A DNA stretch of 64,000 nucleotides from Hydrogenophaga intermedia. Its GTDB lineage: Bacteria; Pseudomonadota; Gammaproteobacteria; Burkholderiales; Burkholderiaceae_C. This document shows, one piece after another, positions 11,247 through 19,689 of this stretch. Both the position numbers and the translations under genes were made by a program. Within the stretch, counting starts at the first letter, position 1. The number at the start of each line of letters is the position of its first letter. Location of the stretch: positions 1-64,000 of the forward strand of contig NZ_CCAE010000010.1 of NCBI RefSeq assembly GCF_000723405.1, given 5' to 3'. A model generated the notes under the pieces. It had not been told where the DNA came from and ran no database searches. It saw only the letters and a list, made by a program, of their open reading frames with translations.

Positions 11247-11891
11247 ATGCTCACGGTGTCGCTGCTCGGCGGCGAGTCCAGCGGCAAGTCCACGCTGGCG
11301 CGGCAGCTGCACGCCGCCTTGCTGGCGCAGGGCATTCACAGCGCGCTGGTGCCCGAGCACCTGCGCGAATGGTGTGAAGCGGCCGGCCGGGCCCCGCAGG
11401 CCCATGAGCAGGCCGCCATCGCGACCGAACAGTCGCGCCTGATCGAGGCGACGCACGCCGGGGTGGTGATCGCCGACACCACGGCGCTGATGGTCGCGGC
11501 CTACAGCGAGCTGTATTTCAGCGACCGCAGCCTCTGGCCCGAGGCCCTGGCCGCCCAGCGCCGCATGGGCCTGACGCTGCTGATGGGCCTGGACCTGCCC
11601 TGGGTGTCCGACGGCTTCTTCCGCGACAGCCCCGCCGTGCGCGAGGCCACCGACACCGTTCTGCGCCGCGAACTGCAGGGCGCGGGCATCGGCTTTCAGA
11701 CCGTCTATGGTCAGGGCACGCAGCGCCTGCGCGCCGCCCTGCGCGCCGTGGGCGCCGCGCTGGGCCGCGAGCTGCTGCCCGACGACCCGCTGCTGCGCGA
11801 AGGCTCGGGCCGCTGGCAGTGCGAGGCCTGCAGCGACCCGGACTGCGAGCACCGCCTGTTCAGCGCTCTGCTCGCGCGCCGCGGCGCTTGA
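11247..11891 (+). CDS. NadR-like AAA/P-loop ATPase with C-terminal cysteine cluster
   Basis: A 214-residue P-loop protein. The Walker A motif is GGESSGKSTLA at residues 8-18, and IADTTALMVAAYSELYF near residue 80 is the Walker B-like part. The layout matches the AAA_28/NadR ribosylnicotinamide-kinase-like group. The end of the protein has WQCEACSDPDCEHRLF, a CxxC-x4-CxH cluster that could bind zinc and is absent from NadR itself. It lies 34 bases after ftsB on the same strand and three bases from the convergent hslO stop. A nucleoside or nicotinamide-riboside kinase role is possible, but the substrate is not shown by sequence. Confidence 0.75.
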   Translation: MLTVSLLGGESSGKSTLARQLHAALLAQGIHSALVPEHLREWCEAAGRAPQAHEQAAIATEQSRLIEATHAGVVIADTTALMVAAYSELYFSDRSLWPEALAAQRRMGLTLLMGLDLPWVSDGFFRDSPAVREATDTVLRRELQGAGIGFQTVYGQGTQRLRAALRAVGAALGRELLPDDPLLREGSGRWQCEACSDPDCEHRLFSALLARRGA

Positions 11892-11894
11892 GGT

Positions 11895-12872
11895 TCACTG
11901 CGGCCGGTCGGTGCCGGGCGGCTGGGCCAGTGGCTGCAGGAAGATCTGCGCTGCGTCGACCGGGTCGAACTCGTAGGCCGCGCCACAGAACTCGCAGTTG
12001 ACCTCGATCCGGCCCTGCTCTTCCAGGATGGACTCGATCTCGTCGCGACCCAGCGAGCGCAGCATGCCGCCCACACGCTCACGCGAGCAGGTGCAGGCAA
12101 AGCGCGGCCCCGCGCCGGCCAGCAGCGGGTCGAAGCGGCGCAGGTTCTCCTCCCAGAACAGCCGGTGCAGGATGGTGTCGGCGTCGAGTTCGAGCAGCTC
12201 CTCGCGCTTGAGGCTGCTCGCCAGGATGGCGATGCGGTTGTAGTCCTCGCTGCGGCCGATCTGGTCCTCGTCGCGCTGCTGCGACTGGGCCGCGAGGTTG
12301 CCCTCGCCCTGCAGCGGCAGGCGCTGGATCAGCAGGCCGGCGGCCATCTTGTCGTTCGCGGCCAGCACCAGCTTGGTGTCGAGTTGCTCGCTCTGCAGCA
12401 TGTAGTGTTCGATCACCTCGCTGAGCTTCTCCAGCTTCTCGCGCCGGTCGCCGAACAGCGAAACCACGCCCTGGTAGGGCTGCTGGCCAGGCTGACGGTC
12501 CTTCGGGTCGAGCGTGATGGCGCAGCGGCCCTGGTTGGTGACGTTGACCATGTGCGACAGCGGTGCGTCCTCGGCCACCTCGCCGGTGACGCTGGCGGTG
12601 GCGCGCAATCGCAGGTCGGGCTGCACCTCGGCCACGGCCAGCTTCACCGGGCCGTCGCCGTGGATCTGCATCACCAGGGCGCCATCGAACTTGATGTTGG
12701 CCTGCATCAACGTGGCCGCAGCCGTCATCTCGCCGAGCAGTTCGGTCACGGCCGCGGGGTAGCCGCCGGCCTGCGCGCGGCGCTGCAGGATCTCCTGCCA
12801 GGCGTCGGTGATGCGCACCAGCATGCCGCGCACCGGCAGGCCTTCGAACACGAATTTGTGGAGCTCGGACAC
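11895..12872 (-). CDS. hslO: Redox-regulated chaperone Hsp33
   Basis: A 325-residue Hsp33, a holdase chaperone switched on by oxidation. It starts MSELHKFVFEGLPVRGMLVRI, the family N-terminus. The C-terminal redox switch has the CxC in FACTCSRERV (near residue 263) and the CxxC in VNCEFCGAAYEF about 30 residues later. These four cysteines bind zinc when reduced and form disulfides under oxidative stress. The domain linker includes EEDAPLSHMVNVTNQGRCAITLD. The upstream neighbour is a gamma carbonic anhydrase gene on the same strand with a 34-base gap, so the two may be one transcript. Confidence 0.97.
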   Translation of the reverse strand: MSELHKFVFEGLPVRGMLVRITDAWQEILQRRAQAGGYPAAVTELLGEMTAAATLMQANIKFDGALVMQIHGDGPVKLAVAEVQPDLRLRATASVTGEVAEDAPLSHMVNVTNQGRCAITLDPKDRQPGQQPYQGVVSLFGDRREKLEKLSEVIEHYMLQSEQLDTKLVLAANDKMAAGLLIQRLPLQGEGNLAAQSQQRDEDQIGRSEDYNRIAILASSLKREELLELDADTILHRLFWEENLRRFDPLLAGAGPRFACTCSRERVGGMLRSLGRDEIESILEEQGRIEVNCEFCGAAYEFDPVDAAQIFLQPLAQPPGTDRPQ

Positions 12873-12906
12873 GGATTTCCTTCGACGAAAGTTCGGCAGA
12901 TGGTGC

Positions 12907-13431
12907 TCAGCCGACGCGATTCAAGCCCTTGCGGTAGCGCTCGGCGTTCTCGACGTAGTGCGCCGCGCTGCGGCGCAGGCCCTCGATCTGCTCGGGCGTG
13001 AGCTGGCGCACCACCTTGGCGGGGCTGCCGATGATCATGGAGCCGTCGGGAAACTCCTTGCCCTCGGTGACCAGGGCGCGCGCCCCCACCAGGCAGTTCT
13101 TGCCGATCTTCGCGCCGTTGAGCACGGTGGCGCCGATGCCGATGAGCGACTCGTCGCCGATGGTGCAGCCGTGCAGCATGACCTGGTGGCCGATGGTGAC
13201 GCGCTCGCCCACCACCAGCGGGAAGCCGTAGTCGGCGTGCATCACGGTGCCGTCCTGCACGTTGCTGCCCTTGCCGACCGTGATGGTCTCGGTGTCGCCG
13301 CGCAGCACGGCGCCGAACCACACGCTGCTGTCCTCGTGCAGGTGCACGTTGCCCATCACTTGCGCGTTGTCGGCGACCCAGGCCGACTCGGCCATCGTCG
13401 GCGCCACGCCATCGAGTTCATACAGTGCCAT
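12907..13431 (-). CDS. Gamma-class carbonic anhydrase family protein
   Basis: A 174-residue left-handed beta-helix protein. Hexapeptide turns are clear (VADNAQVMGNVHL, VGKGSNVQDGTVMH, IGDESLIGIGATVLNGAKIG). The metal-binding histidines of the gamma carbonic anhydrase fold sit in VMHADYG and IGHQVMLHGC. The C-terminal helix starts near EQIEGLRRSA. The start MALYELDG gives the family length of about 174. Many members (YrdA/CaiE-like) lack proven activity, so this may be a hydratase or an acyl/metal-binding relative. It lies just upstream of hslO on the same strand and is divergent from the DUF455 gene across 49 bases. Confidence 0.92.
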   Translation of the reverse strand: MALYELDGVAPTMAESAWVADNAQVMGNVHLHEDSSVWFGAVLRGDTETITVGKGSNVQDGTVMHADYGFPLVVGERVTIGHQVMLHGCTIGDESLIGIGATVLNGAKIGKNCLVGARALVTEGKEFPDGSMIIGSPAKVVRQLTPEQIEGLRRSAAHYVENAERYRKGLNRVG

Positions 13432-13467
13432 GCGGCGGTCTCCTCGGGTGCTGTGGGTGTCGAAACC

Positions 13468-13481
13468 TAGAATTGTAGGGA
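13468..13481 (+). promoter_or_regulatory. -10 element placed for a leaderless DUF455 transcript
   Basis: TAGAAT at 13468-13473 is followed by only seven bases before the ATG at 13481. Transcription would start at or next to the start codon, and no Shine-Dalgarno sequence fits in the gap. This supports the chosen start and suggests a leaderless mRNA. Confidence 0.5.
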
Positions 13482-14353
13482 TGCCCCCCACCCCATCGCT
13501 CCCCACGCGCGACAAGCCCCCCAGCCTGCGCGAACAGGCCCTGGCCGCGCTGTGCACGGCCGAGCCTTCGGCCAAGGTGGCGGCCGCGCACGCGCTGTGG
13601 GAACGCTGGCGCGCCCTGGGGCCTGACGACGAGGCGGCCTGGTCGACAAAGACCGCCATCGAACCCGACCCCGCGATGCCCCTGCCCGGCCGCCCGCCGC
13701 GCCCCGAACTGGTGCCGCCGCAGGCCGTGGCCCAACGCTCGCCCTTTACGCGCGACGGCCTGGCCGCCCTGCTGCACGCCATCGCCCACATCGAGTTCAA
13801 CGCCATCGACCTCGCCCTGGACGCGCTGTGGCGCTTCCCCGGCCTGCCGCTGGACTACTACCGCCAGTGGCTGCAGGTGGCGCACGAAGAGGCCACGCAC
13901 TTCGGCCTGCTGCGCGATCTGCTGCGCGAACTGGGCCACGGCTACGGCGACTTCCCCGCCCACAACGGCCTGTGGGAGATGTGCGTGAAGACGCAGCACG
14001 ACCCCCTGGCCCGCATGGCCCTGGTGCCGCGCACCCTGGAGGCCCGCGGCCTGGACGCCACGCCGCTGATCCAGGCGCGCCTGCGCCAGGTGACGGCGCG
14101 CGAGGTGAAGCACGAGGCGCAGCGCGCGGTCGAGATCCTGGACATCATCCTGCGCGACGAGATCGGGCATGTGGCGGTGGGCAACCGGTGGTACGGCTGG
14201 TTGTGCGCGCAGCAGGGCATCGAGCCCTTGTCCCACTACCGCCGCCTGGCGCGCGAGCACGCGGCGCCGCGCCTGCGGCCGCCGTTCAACGACGAGGCGC
14301 GGCGGGCCGCCGGCTTCAGCCAGCCCGAACTGGACGCCCTGCTCGACCCCTGA
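13481..14353 (+). CDS. DUF455 family ferritin-like protein
   Basis: A 290-residue protein of the DUF455 family, a ferritin-like four-helix protein related to the MiaE group. Iron-type ligand motifs are visible: HIEFNAIDLALDALWRF near residue 107, VAHEEATHFGLL near residue 130, a glutamate/histidine pair in VTAREVKHEAQRA near residue 205, and ILRDEIGHVAVGN near residue 220. The ExxH motifs repeated across helices suggest a di-iron centre. Family members are assumed to be oxygenases, but the substrate is unknown. It is divergent from the carbonic anhydrase gene, and dbpA follows 54 bases downstream on the same strand. Confidence 0.85.
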   Translation: MPPTPSLPTRDKPPSLREQALAALCTAEPSAKVAAAHALWERWRALGPDDEAAWSTKTAIEPDPAMPLPGRPPRPELVPPQAVAQRSPFTRDGLAALLHAIAHIEFNAIDLALDALWRFPGLPLDYYRQWLQVAHEEATHFGLLRDLLRELGHGYGDFPAHNGLWEMCVKTQHDPLARMALVPRTLEARGLDATPLIQARLRQVTAREVKHEAQRAVEILDIILRDEIGHVAVGNRWYGWLCAQQGIEPLSHYRRLAREHAAPRLRPPFNDEARRAAGFSQPELDALLDP

Positions 14354-14407
14354 ACCCCTGAAGCGGGCCCGACCGGGACAAACCAGGACAAACCTCGACA
14401 ATCGGGG

Positions 14408-15802
14408 ATGACTTCCGCCTCCCCGACCGCCTTCAGCACCCTCCCCCTCTCCCCCGCCACGCTGGCCAACCTGGAGCAGTTGGGCTACACGGCCATGACG
14501 CCGATCCAGGCCGCCGCGCTGACGCCGGCCCTGCTGGGCAAGGACCTCATCGCCCAGGCCCAGACCGGCAGCGGCAAGACCGCCGCCTTCGCCCTGGCGC
14601 TGCTGGCCAACCTGAACCCGCGCCGCTTCGCCGTGCAGGCGCTGGTGCTGTGCCCCACGCGCGAGCTGGCCGACCAGGTGAGCACCGAGATCCGCCGCCT
14701 CGCGCGCGCGGCCGACAACATCAAACTCGTCACGCTGTGCGGCGGCGTGCCGCTGCGCGGGCAGCTCGCTTCGCTGGAACACGGCGCGCACATCGTGGTG
14801 GGCACGCCGGGCCGCGTGCTGGACCACCTGGAACGCGGCAGCCTGCCGCTGGACGCGCTGAACACCCTGGTGCTGGACGAGGCCGACCGCATGCTCGACA
14901 TGGGCTTCTTCGACGACATCGCCGCCGTCGCCAAGCGCTGCCCCACCGCCCGCCAGACCCTGCTGTTCTCCGCCACCTACCCCGAGGGCATCGCCCAGCT
15001 GGCCGCGCGCTTCCTGCGCGAGCCCGTCACGGTGGCGGTGCAGGCCCAGCACAGCGGCGAGCGCATCGAGCAGCGCTGGTACGAGGTGAGCGAAACGGAG
15101 CGGCTGGACACGGTGGGCCGCCTGCTGGCGCACTTTCGCCCGGAGAGCGCGCTGGCCTTCTGCAACACCAAGGCCCAGTGCCGCGACCTGGTGGCCGTGC
15201 TGCGCGCCCAGGGCATCAGCGCGCTGGCGCTGTTCGGCGAGCTGGAGCAGCGTGAGCGCGACCAGGTGCTGGTGCGCTTCGCCAACCGAAGCTGCTCGGT
15301 GCTGGTGGCCACCGACGTGGCCGCGCGCGGGCTCGACATCGCCAGCCTGGCGGCCGTGATCAACGTGGACGTGACGCCCGACCCCGAGGTGCACATCCAC
15401 CGCATCGGCCGCACCGGGCGCGCGGGCGAGAGCGGCCTGGCGCTGAACCTGGCCAGCCTGGACGAGATGGGCAGCGTGGGCAAGATCGAGCAGTTGCAGG
15501 GCCGCGAGTCGGCCTGGCACCCGGTGAGCGAGCTGGTGCCTACAGGCCAGGGCCCGCTGGTGCCGCCCATGGTGACCTTGCACATCCAGGGTGGGCGCAA
15601 GGAAAAGATCCGCCCCGGCGACGTGCTGGGCGCGCTCACGGCCGACCTGGGCTACGCGCGCGAGCAGGTGGGCAAGATCAACGTGAACGAGTGGTCCACC
15701 TACGTGGCGGTGGAGCGCAGCATCGCGCAGCAGGCGGCCAGCCGGCTCAACGCGGGCCGCATCAAGGGCAAGGGCGTGAAGGTGCGCGTGCTGGAGGACT
15801 GA
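14408..15802 (+). CDS. dbpA: ATP-dependent RNA helicase DbpA
   Basis: A 464-residue DEAD-box helicase. Motifs in order: Q motif near MTPIQAAALTP, Walker A AQTGSGKT, PTRELADQ, TPGRVLDHL, VLDEADRMLDMGF, SAT, ATDVAARGLDIA and HRIGRTGRAGE. The last 75 residues (GRKEKIRPGDVLGALTADLG, then KINVNEWSTYVAVERSIA) are the DbpA RNA-recognition domain, which targets 23S rRNA hairpin 92 during large-subunit assembly. The ATG is preceded by GACAAT and five bases, so the transcript may be leaderless. Three ACAA units about 11 bases apart lie just upstream (14377-14402). Confidence 0.95.
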   Translation: MTSASPTAFSTLPLSPATLANLEQLGYTAMTPIQAAALTPALLGKDLIAQAQTGSGKTAAFALALLANLNPRRFAVQALVLCPTRELADQVSTEIRRLARAADNIKLVTLCGGVPLRGQLASLEHGAHIVVGTPGRVLDHLERGSLPLDALNTLVLDEADRMLDMGFFDDIAAVAKRCPTARQTLLFSATYPEGIAQLAARFLREPVTVAVQAQHSGERIEQRWYEVSETERLDTVGRLLAHFRPESALAFCNTKAQCRDLVAVLRAQGISALALFGELEQRERDQVLVRFANRSCSVLVATDVAARGLDIASLAAVINVDVTPDPEVHIHRIGRTGRAGESGLALNLASLDEMGSVGKIEQLQGRESAWHPVSELVPTGQGPLVPPMVTLHIQGGRKEKIRPGDVLGALTADLGYAREQVGKINVNEWSTYVAVERSIAQQAASRLNAGRIKGKGVKVRVLED

Positions 15803-15926
15803 CGCCGGTGGCCGCCCATTGCATTGCTGCGCCGCAGCAGCCTCAACTTGCGGTGCCCAGGCCACACGCCTATTGAGTGGATACGTTTCGTGACATAGCA
15901 TGCCTGACAAGGAGGAATGCAATGTC

Positions 15927-16955
15927 ATGACAAGCAGCCGCATCGAGCTGGACGACTACCTGGGCCAGGCGTTTCACCGCATGCCGGTTGCCATGATCGT
16001 CGTCAATCCGCGAGGCGAGATCACGCGGCTCAACCAACTGGCACAAACCACCTTCGGCTACGAGGCCAGCGAGCTCATCGGCCAGCCCGTCGAAACCCTC
16101 ATCCCTCAGCGCTACCGCGCCGCCCACCCGCACTACCGCCAGGGCTTCCTGGCCGAGACCACCGCCCGCCCCATGGGCCTGGGACGCGACCTCAGCGGCC
16201 TGCGCAAGGACGGCAGCGAGTTCCCGGTGGAGATCGGCATCAACCCCGTGGAGACGGGCGAGGGGCCGATGATCCTCTCGGTGATCCTGGATCTGTCGGA
16301 GCGCAAACAGGCCGAAAAGCGCATTCAGGACGCCCTTACCCAGAAGGACCTGCTGCTGCGCGAGGTGCACCACCGCGTCAAGAACAACCTGCAGGTGATC
16401 CACAGCCTGCTGGACCTGCAGGCCCTCAAGCTCAACGACCACGAGGTGGTGGAGGTGCTGCGCGACAGCCAGAACCGCATCCGTTCGATGTCGCTGATCC
16501 ACCAGACGCTGTACCAGTCGCGCAACTTCGCGCGGGTGGACTTTCAGCGCTTTCTCGACGAGCTGTTGCCCAGCCTCACCGAGTCGTACCGCTCGGTGGC
16601 GGGCCTGGTGTCCATCGCGGTCGATGCGCACGAGGTCAAGCTGCCGATCAACGAGGCCATTCCCTGCGGCCTGATCATCAACGAGCTCGTGAGCAACGCG
16701 CTCAAGCACGGGTTCACGCAAGGGCGCGGCGGCCAGATCATTGTCGCGGTGCAACAGCACGGCGAACGCACGATCGAGCTGTCCGTGAGCAACGACGGGC
16801 ACGGCATTCCCGAATCGCTCGACCTGGAGCAGACCGCCACACTGGGCCTGCAGCTCGTGCAACTGCTCACGCGCCAGCTCAACGGCGCCATGGAGATTCA
16901 GCGCGAAAACCCCACCCGGTTCACGCTGCGCTTTGAACTGGAGGGGGATTCATGA
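15927..16955 (+). CDS. Soluble PAS sensor histidine kinase (HisKA_2 / HWE-like type)
   Basis: A 342-residue cytoplasmic kinase without membrane segments. One PAS domain covers about residues 10-130 (MPVAMIVVNPRGEITRLNQLAQ; the PAC end is SVILDLSERKQAEKRI). It is followed by the HisKA_2 dimerisation box LLREVHHRVKNNLQVIHSLL with the phospho-accepting histidine. The HATPase domain has the N box INELVSNALKHGF and a G box around NDGHGIPE. The HRVKNNLQ box is the type found in HisKA_2 and HWE kinases. An upstream ATG at 15900 would add nine residues, but a GGAGG at 15911-15915 favours starts after it. The stop overlaps the next gene by four bases, so the two are cotranslated and probably partners. 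Confidence 0.85.
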   Translation: MTSSRIELDDYLGQAFHRMPVAMIVVNPRGEITRLNQLAQTTFGYEASELIGQPVETLIPQRYRAAHPHYRQGFLAETTARPMGLGRDLSGLRKDGSEFPVEIGINPVETGEGPMILSVILDLSERKQAEKRIQDALTQKDLLLREVHHRVKNNLQVIHSLLDLQALKLNDHEVVEVLRDSQNRIRSMSLIHQTLYQSRNFARVDFQRFLDELLPSLTESYRSVAGLVSIAVDAHEVKLPINEAIPCGLIINELVSNALKHGFTQGRGGQIIVAVQQHGERTIELSVSNDGHGIPESLDLEQTATLGLQLVQLLTRQLNGAMEIQRENPTRFTLRFELEGDS

Positions 16956-18118
16956 CCGCAAGCGCCTCGAAAATCCTGATCGTCGAAGACGAAGGCATCG
17001 TCGCCTTCAACCTGCAGCAGCGGCTGCAGCACATGGGCTACCACATCACGGGCCTGGCCGAATCCGGCAGGGAAGGCCTGGCCCTGGTGTCGCGCGAGCG
17101 GCCCGACCTGGTGCTCATGGACATCCACATCAAGGGCGAGATGGACGGCATCGAACTAGCCTCGGCGCTCAACCGCGACTTCGACCTGCCCATCATCTAC
17201 CTCACCGCCTACTCCGAAGACACCACCCTGGAGCGCGCGCGGCGCACGCGGCCGTATGGGTACCTCATCAAGCCGTTTTCCGAGCGCGAGCTGCACGCCA
17301 CGGTGCAGATGGCGCTGGAGCGCCACGAGGTGCAGGCAGCGCTGAGCGACAGCCAGGCCAGGCTGCAGCAGTCGCTGGAAGCGGTGCAGCGCGTGAACGA
17401 GCAGTTGGAAGAACGCGTGGTCGAGCGCACCGCCGAGTTGCGCCAGCACGTGCGCGAGCTGGAGGCCTTCAGCCACACCGCTGCGCACGACCTGCGCTCG
17501 CCCATCCGCGCCATATCGGGGCTGAGCCAGATCCTGATCGAAACCCATGGCGATGCACTTGGCGACGAAGGGCGCCAGATGCTGCAGCGCATGGCCCATG
17601 CGGCGCGCCGCATGGGCGAGCTGATCGACGCCTTGCTGAGCCTGTCCAAGCTCTCGCGCGCGCCGCTGTTGCGGGCCGACGTGGACCTGGGTGCGCTGGC
17701 GCACGAGGTGGAACGCGCGCTGCGGGAGGCCGAACCCGAGCGCGACATGCGCATCGACATCGCCGACGACCTGCACGCTCAGGCCGACCAGGCCCTGATC
17801 CGCAGCGTCATCGACAACCTGATGCGCAACGCGTGGAAGTTCACGCGCGAACGCCGCCAGGGCCACATCGAAGTGGGCCGACAGAACCGCAATGGACGCG
17901 CGGTGTACTACGTGCGCGACAACGGTTGCGGCTTTGAAATGGTTCACGCCGACAAGCTCTTCGGCGCCTTCTTCCGCCTGCACGACGAGCAGCACTACGG
18001 CGGCTCGGGCCTGGGGCTGAGCATTGCCCAGCGCATCGTGCAGCGCCATGGGGGCGAGATCTGGGCCGAAGGCGAGGTGGGTCGCGGCGCGACCATGTTC
18101 TTCACCCTGGGCGACTGA
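16952..18118 (+). CDS. Receiver-histidine kinase hybrid (REC-HisKA-HATPase)
   Basis: A 388-residue soluble protein with an N-terminal receiver (residues 6-120: ILIVEDEGIVAFNLQQRL, phosphoacceptor aspartate in DLVLMDIHIKGEMDG, TAYSED, and the lysine in YLIKPFSE). A coiled coil follows (residues 130-170, ending VVERTAELRQHVRELE). A HisKA domain then has the H box FSHTAAHDLRSPIRAI, and the HATPase domain shows DNLMRNAWKF, VRDNGCGFEM and GSGLGLSIAQRIVQRHGG. It overlaps the upstream PAS kinase by ATGA, so the PAS kinase likely phosphorylates this receiver and thereby controls the second kinase. No output domain is present in either protein. The end of the chain is unknown. Confidence 0.88.
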   Translation: MTASASKILIVEDEGIVAFNLQQRLQHMGYHITGLAESGREGLALVSRERPDLVLMDIHIKGEMDGIELASALNRDFDLPIIYLTAYSEDTTLERARRTRPYGYLIKPFSERELHATVQMALERHEVQAALSDSQARLQQSLEAVQRVNEQLEERVVERTAELRQHVRELEAFSHTAAHDLRSPIRAISGLSQILIETHGDALGDEGRQMLQRMAHAARRMGELIDALLSLSKLSRAPLLRADVDLGALAHEVERALREAEPERDMRIDIADDLHAQADQALIRSVIDNLMRNAWKFTRERRQGHIEVGRQNRNGRAVYYVRDNGCGFEMVHADKLFGAFFRLHDEQHYGGSGLGLSIAQRIVQRHGGEIWAEGEVGRGATMFFTLGD

Positions 18119-18189
18119 CCCCGCGCCTTCGCACAATTGGAGACGTTTGCGGCAGAACCCCAAGCCGCGCCGCGCATCGAACGCCTTCC

Positions 18190-18765
18190 ATGCGGCGCAG
18201 AACCCTCCTCATCCTCCCCTTTGCATCCACCACGCTCGGCGGCGTGGCCGTGGCCCGAGCGGCTGAGACAGACGCCGATCAACCGCCGGGCCACCGCGTG
18301 TCCATCGGGCAATTGCAGCAAGCCATGGCCCAGCGCTTCCCCCTGCGCTACCCCGTGCCCGGCGTGCTCAACCTGGACTTGCGCACGCCCCGTCTGCTCT
18401 TGTTGCCCGAGCAGAACCGCCTGCGGGCCGAGATGGCCGTGGACGCCGCCGGCCCGGCGTTGAATCGCGCGCACCAGGGCAACTTCGACGTCGACTTCGC
18501 GCTGCGCTATGAGGCCAGCGACCGCACCCTGCGCGCGCACCAGTTGCGCCTGAGCCGCCTGCGTTTCCCCTCGCTGCGGCCCGACGTGGTGGAGATGCTC
18601 AACGCCTACGCCCCCGCGCTGGCCGAGCAGTCGCTGCAGGAGGTGGTGCTGCACCGGTTGCAGCCCGAGGACCTGAAGGCGATCGACGCCATGGGCATGC
18701 AGCCAGGGCCGATCACGGTGACGCCGACGGGCCTGGTGATCGGCCTGGTGCTCAAGCCGCTGTAG
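18190..18765 (+). CDS. DUF1439 (YceB-like) exported protein
   Basis: A 191-residue protein with a signal peptide (MRRRTLLILPFASTTLGGVAVARA, arginine-rich start, cleavage near residue 24; no lipobox). The mature part (VSIGQLQQAMAQRFPLRYPV, then LNLDLRTPRLLLLPEQNRL and the end PTGLVIGLVLKPL) matches the DUF1439 family, to which the YceB lipoprotein belongs. The fold is related to lipid- or hydrophobe-binding tube proteins of the periplasm, but the function is unknown. The gene ends six bases before the convergent xerD stop. Confidence 0.75.
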   Translation: MRRRTLLILPFASTTLGGVAVARAAETDADQPPGHRVSIGQLQQAMAQRFPLRYPVPGVLNLDLRTPRLLLLPEQNRLRAEMAVDAAGPALNRAHQGNFDVDFALRYEASDRTLRAHQLRLSRLRFPSLRPDVVEMLNAYAPALAEQSLQEVVLHRLQPEDLKAIDAMGMQPGPITVTPTGLVIGLVLKPL

Positions 18766-18771
18766 ACAAGC

Positions 18772-19689
18772 TCACCCGCGCGGGTGGTGCTGCGCCACCA
18801 CGGTCTTCAAGCGCTCGCGCGCCACGTGCGTGTAGATCGTCGTCGTGGAAATGTCCGCGTGGCCCAGCAGCATCTGCACCGCGCGCAGGTCGGCGCCGTG
18901 GTTGAGCAGGTGCGTGGCGAACGCATGGCGCAGTGTGTGGGGCGACAGTGGCGCCGTGATGCCGGCCTCGCGCGCGTAGCGCTTCACCAACTGCCAGAAC
19001 ATCACGCGCGTCATGGCCGAACCGGCGCGCGCGCCACGCGAGGTGACGAACAGATCCTCGCTAGACAGGCCGCCCAGGATGGTGGGACGGCCCTCGGCGA
19101 GGTAACGTTGCAGCCAGTCGCCCGCCACCTGGCCGAAGGGCACCAGGCGCTCTTTGTTGCCCTTGCCGGTGATGCGCAGCACCTGCTCCACCAACCCCAG
19201 GTGCCAGGTCTTGAGCGTGACCAATTCGCTCACGCGCAGGCCGCTGGCGTACATCAGCTCCAGCATGGTGCGGTCGCGCAGGCCCAGCGGCGTGTCTTCG
19301 TCGGGCGCGTTCAACAGCGCCTCCACCTGCGCCTCGCTCAGCGTCTTGGGCACACGCAGCGGCTGGCGCGCCGGGGACAGCCTCAGCGTCGGGTCGGCGG
19401 TGATGAAGCGCTCGCGCAGCGCCCAGCGGAAGTAGCGGCGAAACACCGTGAGGCGCCGGTTGGCCGTGGTGGCGCGCGTCTGCGCGTGGCGTTCGGCGAA
19501 GTACCCGTGGATGTCGGCCTCGAGCGCCTCGGGCAAGGCCTTGCCGTGGGCACGCAACCAGGCGTCGAACAAGGCCAGGTCGCGACGGTAGGCATCGAGC
19601 GTGTTTTTCGACAGCCCCTCTTCGAGCCAGAGGCTGTCGATGAAGGCCGACAGCGTGGGGTGCTCGTCGGCCTTCTTCGCCTCGGCCAT
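18772..19689 (-). CDS. xerD: Site-specific tyrosine recombinase XerD
   Basis: A 305-residue tyrosine recombinase that resolves chromosome dimers at dif with XerC. The N-terminal SAM-like domain (LSAFIDSLWLEEGLSKNTLDAYRRDL) covers residues 10-95. The catalytic residues are all present: arginine in ASGLRVSELV, lysine in KGNKERLVPFG, histidine and arginine in SPHTLRHAFATHLL, histidine in LLGHADIS, and the tyrosine nucleophile in TIYTHVARERL. The length and the LSPHTLRHAFATHLLNHGA motif point to XerD rather than a phage integrase. Its ATG shares one base with the stop of the Bug protein gene upstream, an unexpected translational coupling. Confidence 0.94.
   Translation of the reverse strand: MAEAKKADEHPTLSAFIDSLWLEEGLSKNTLDAYRRDLALFDAWLRAHGKALPEALEADIHGYFAERHAQTRATTANRRLTVFRRYFRWALRERFITADPTLRLSPARQPLRVPKTLSEAQVEALLNAPDEDTPLGLRDRTMLELMYASGLRVSELVTLKTWHLGLVEQVLRITGKGNKERLVPFGQVAGDWLQRYLAEGRPTILGGLSSEDLFVTSRGARAGSAMTRVMFWQLVKRYAREAGITAPLSPHTLRHAFATHLLNHGADLRAVQMLLGHADISTTTIYTHVARERLKTVVAQHHPRG

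Noticed and set aside
13418..15943. An 841-codon minus-strand frame across DUF455 and dbpA
   Set aside because: Shadow frame spanning two real genes and their gap; no motif or signal.
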